Assembly: GCA_019745155.1 (NCBI GenBank)
Contig: JAIETM010000007.1
Location: forward strand, 124,001-188,000
Origin: Chitinophagaceae bacterium
GTDB lineage: Bacteria; Bacteroidota; Bacteroidia; Chitinophagales; Chitinophagaceae
DNA length: 64,000 nt
Direction: 5' to 3'
In this document: piece by piece, positions 63,212-64,000 of the stretch
Layout: every line of letters begins with the position of its first letter
How positions within the stretch are numbered: position 1 is the stretch's first letter
Translations under genes and position numbers: made by a program
The notes under the pieces: generated by a model
What the model saw: the letters and a program-made list of their open reading frames with translations, nothing else
Told to the model about the DNA's origin: nothing
Database searches by the model: none

Positions 63212-64000
63212 CTAGTTAAAAATATCGTTGCTTAAAAATTTGAATGCTTCCATGGCGCCCATGTATTCGCAAGTGCGTGCGCCGGCTTTATTGCCCTGTT
63301 GCATATAGCTTGCCCATTGTTCCTTACTGAGTGATTTCATTTCAGCAATATTGTGTTGGCTCAACTGATAAAGCAGTGCACCAACAAAGGCATCTCCTGC
63401 GCCTGTTGTATCAACCGGCTTAACAGAGATACTGGGAATTTGTACTGTTTGATTTTGGTAGCCCATCATAGTACCATCTTTTCCCAGTGTAATTGCAAAT
63501 ACTGCATTGGTACGCTGTAAAAAAATTGCAGCGGCTTCATCAACAGTTTTCGCTTTCGTTAGTAACAAAGCTTCCTCATCACTTACTTTGAAGAAATCAC
63601 ATGCTTCCAGAAAATACCAGGAATGCTGTATAAATGAGTCGATATTGTCTTTAAAGAGTAAGTGTCTATAATTTGGATCAAAGCTGATGAATCTGCCCGC
63701 TTTCAATGATTGCTTTAATAAAGCACTGTATGCATCTTGTAGAGGTCCGGGTAAGAATCCGGTAGCAGAACCAAAATGAACAATGCCGTAATTATGTACA
63801 TCAATAGCTTTGATGTCTTGTACACACAGTTGTCCATCAGCACCGCGGCTAAACACAAAATCGCGTTCCCCGTTTTCCATCAAGGATACAAATGCAAGTG
63901 TGGTGAAGTGATGCTCATCGCGTAGCATCCATTGTGTGTCTACACCAAATTCTTGCATGACTTCAATCAACTGTGTACCGAAAGGATCTTTGCCCACTTT
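63212..64000 (-). CDS. fructokinase (PfkB family), 5' end outside the window
   Basis: The frame is open to the window end, so the N-terminus is missing. The visible 262 residues are a ribokinase-type kinase with VGKDPFGTQL near the start, the FSRGADGQL and ISFDPNYRHLLF segments and the catalytic signature KPVDTTGAGDAFVGALLYQL. The SFDPN.R motif and place beside the amylosucrase-type gene point to fructose as substrate; fructose 6-phosphate would enter glycolysis. Six bases separate it from the GH13 gene, so the two form an operon. The missing part should include the substrate-binding Gly-Gly loop. Confidence 0.88.
   Translation of the reverse strand, partial: KVGKDPFGTQLIEVMQEFGVDTQWMLRDEHHFTTLAFVSLMENGERDFVFSRGADGQLCVQDIKAIDVHNYGIVHFGSATGFLPGPLQDAYSALLKQSLKAGRFISFDPNYRHLLFKDNIDSFIQHSWYFLEACDFFKVSDEEALLLTKAKTVDEAAAIFLQRTNAVFAITLGKDGTMMGYQNQTVQIPSISVKPVDTTGAGDAFVGALLYQLSQHNIAEMKSLSKEQWASYMQQGNKAGARTCEYMGAMEAFKFLSNDIFN

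Overview
The window looks like chromosome of a Bacteroidota, most likely family Chitinophagaceae. It has a SusC/SusD pair, GLPGLI and DUF1573 proteins, MORN/TPR and VCBS/ASPIC lipoproteins, several promoters of the Bacteroidota TAnnTTTG type, and few obvious Shine-Dalgarno sites. There is no rRNA, tRNA, CRISPR array or transposase gene that I can see.

Layout. Positions 1-11181 hold mostly ordinary genes: a pair of paralogous small secreted proteins around a MORN/TPR protein, typA, a PAP2 phosphatase with two small membrane proteins, a LytS-type sensor kinase broken by a one-base frameshift, an alpha/beta hydrolase, a FabH-like synthase and a secreted RidA-family protein. Positions 11170-18250 are an AT-rich island between that ridA-like gene and a convergent patatin-like gene. 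It contains two cassettes. Each starts with a 3'-terminal remnant of the patatin-like gene and a shared leader of about 420 bp, followed by a small Cys-containing secreted protein. Cassette A then carries a carboxypeptidase-regulatory-like protein and a DUF1573 lipoprotein. Cassette B carries a GLPGLI protein and a TonB-dependent-receptor-like outer-membrane protein.

Positions 18247-28767 are housekeeping: patatin-like phospholipase, heme A synthase (ctaA), ribonuclease HII, Sua5/YrdC-type protein, a PfkB kinase, asd behind what looks like a complete transcription attenuator with a Lys-rich leader peptide, a DUF2461 protein, ligA and a Nudix/winged-helix regulator.

Positions 28770-64000 form one large carbohydrate and surface-protein locus. 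A LacI-type regulator with a perfect palindromic operator is divergent from susC/susD. Next come four ~1100-residue VCBS/ASPIC (CRTAC1-like) lipoproteins and three vanadium-haloperoxidase-like lipoproteins, with a FecA-like TonB receptor and a beta-barrel protein. Four alpha-glucoside genes are present: secreted GH65 and GH37 trehalase, cytoplasmic amylosucrase-type GH13, and a fructokinase cut by the window end. Inference: SusC/D imports disaccharides such as trehalose, sucrose or kojibiose-type sugars, exported hydrolases split some of them, and amylosucrase plus fructokinase handle sucrose inside the cell. What the interleaved VCBS and haloperoxidase-like proteins do is not explained by known sugar systems and is the most intriguing part of the window, together with the cassette island.
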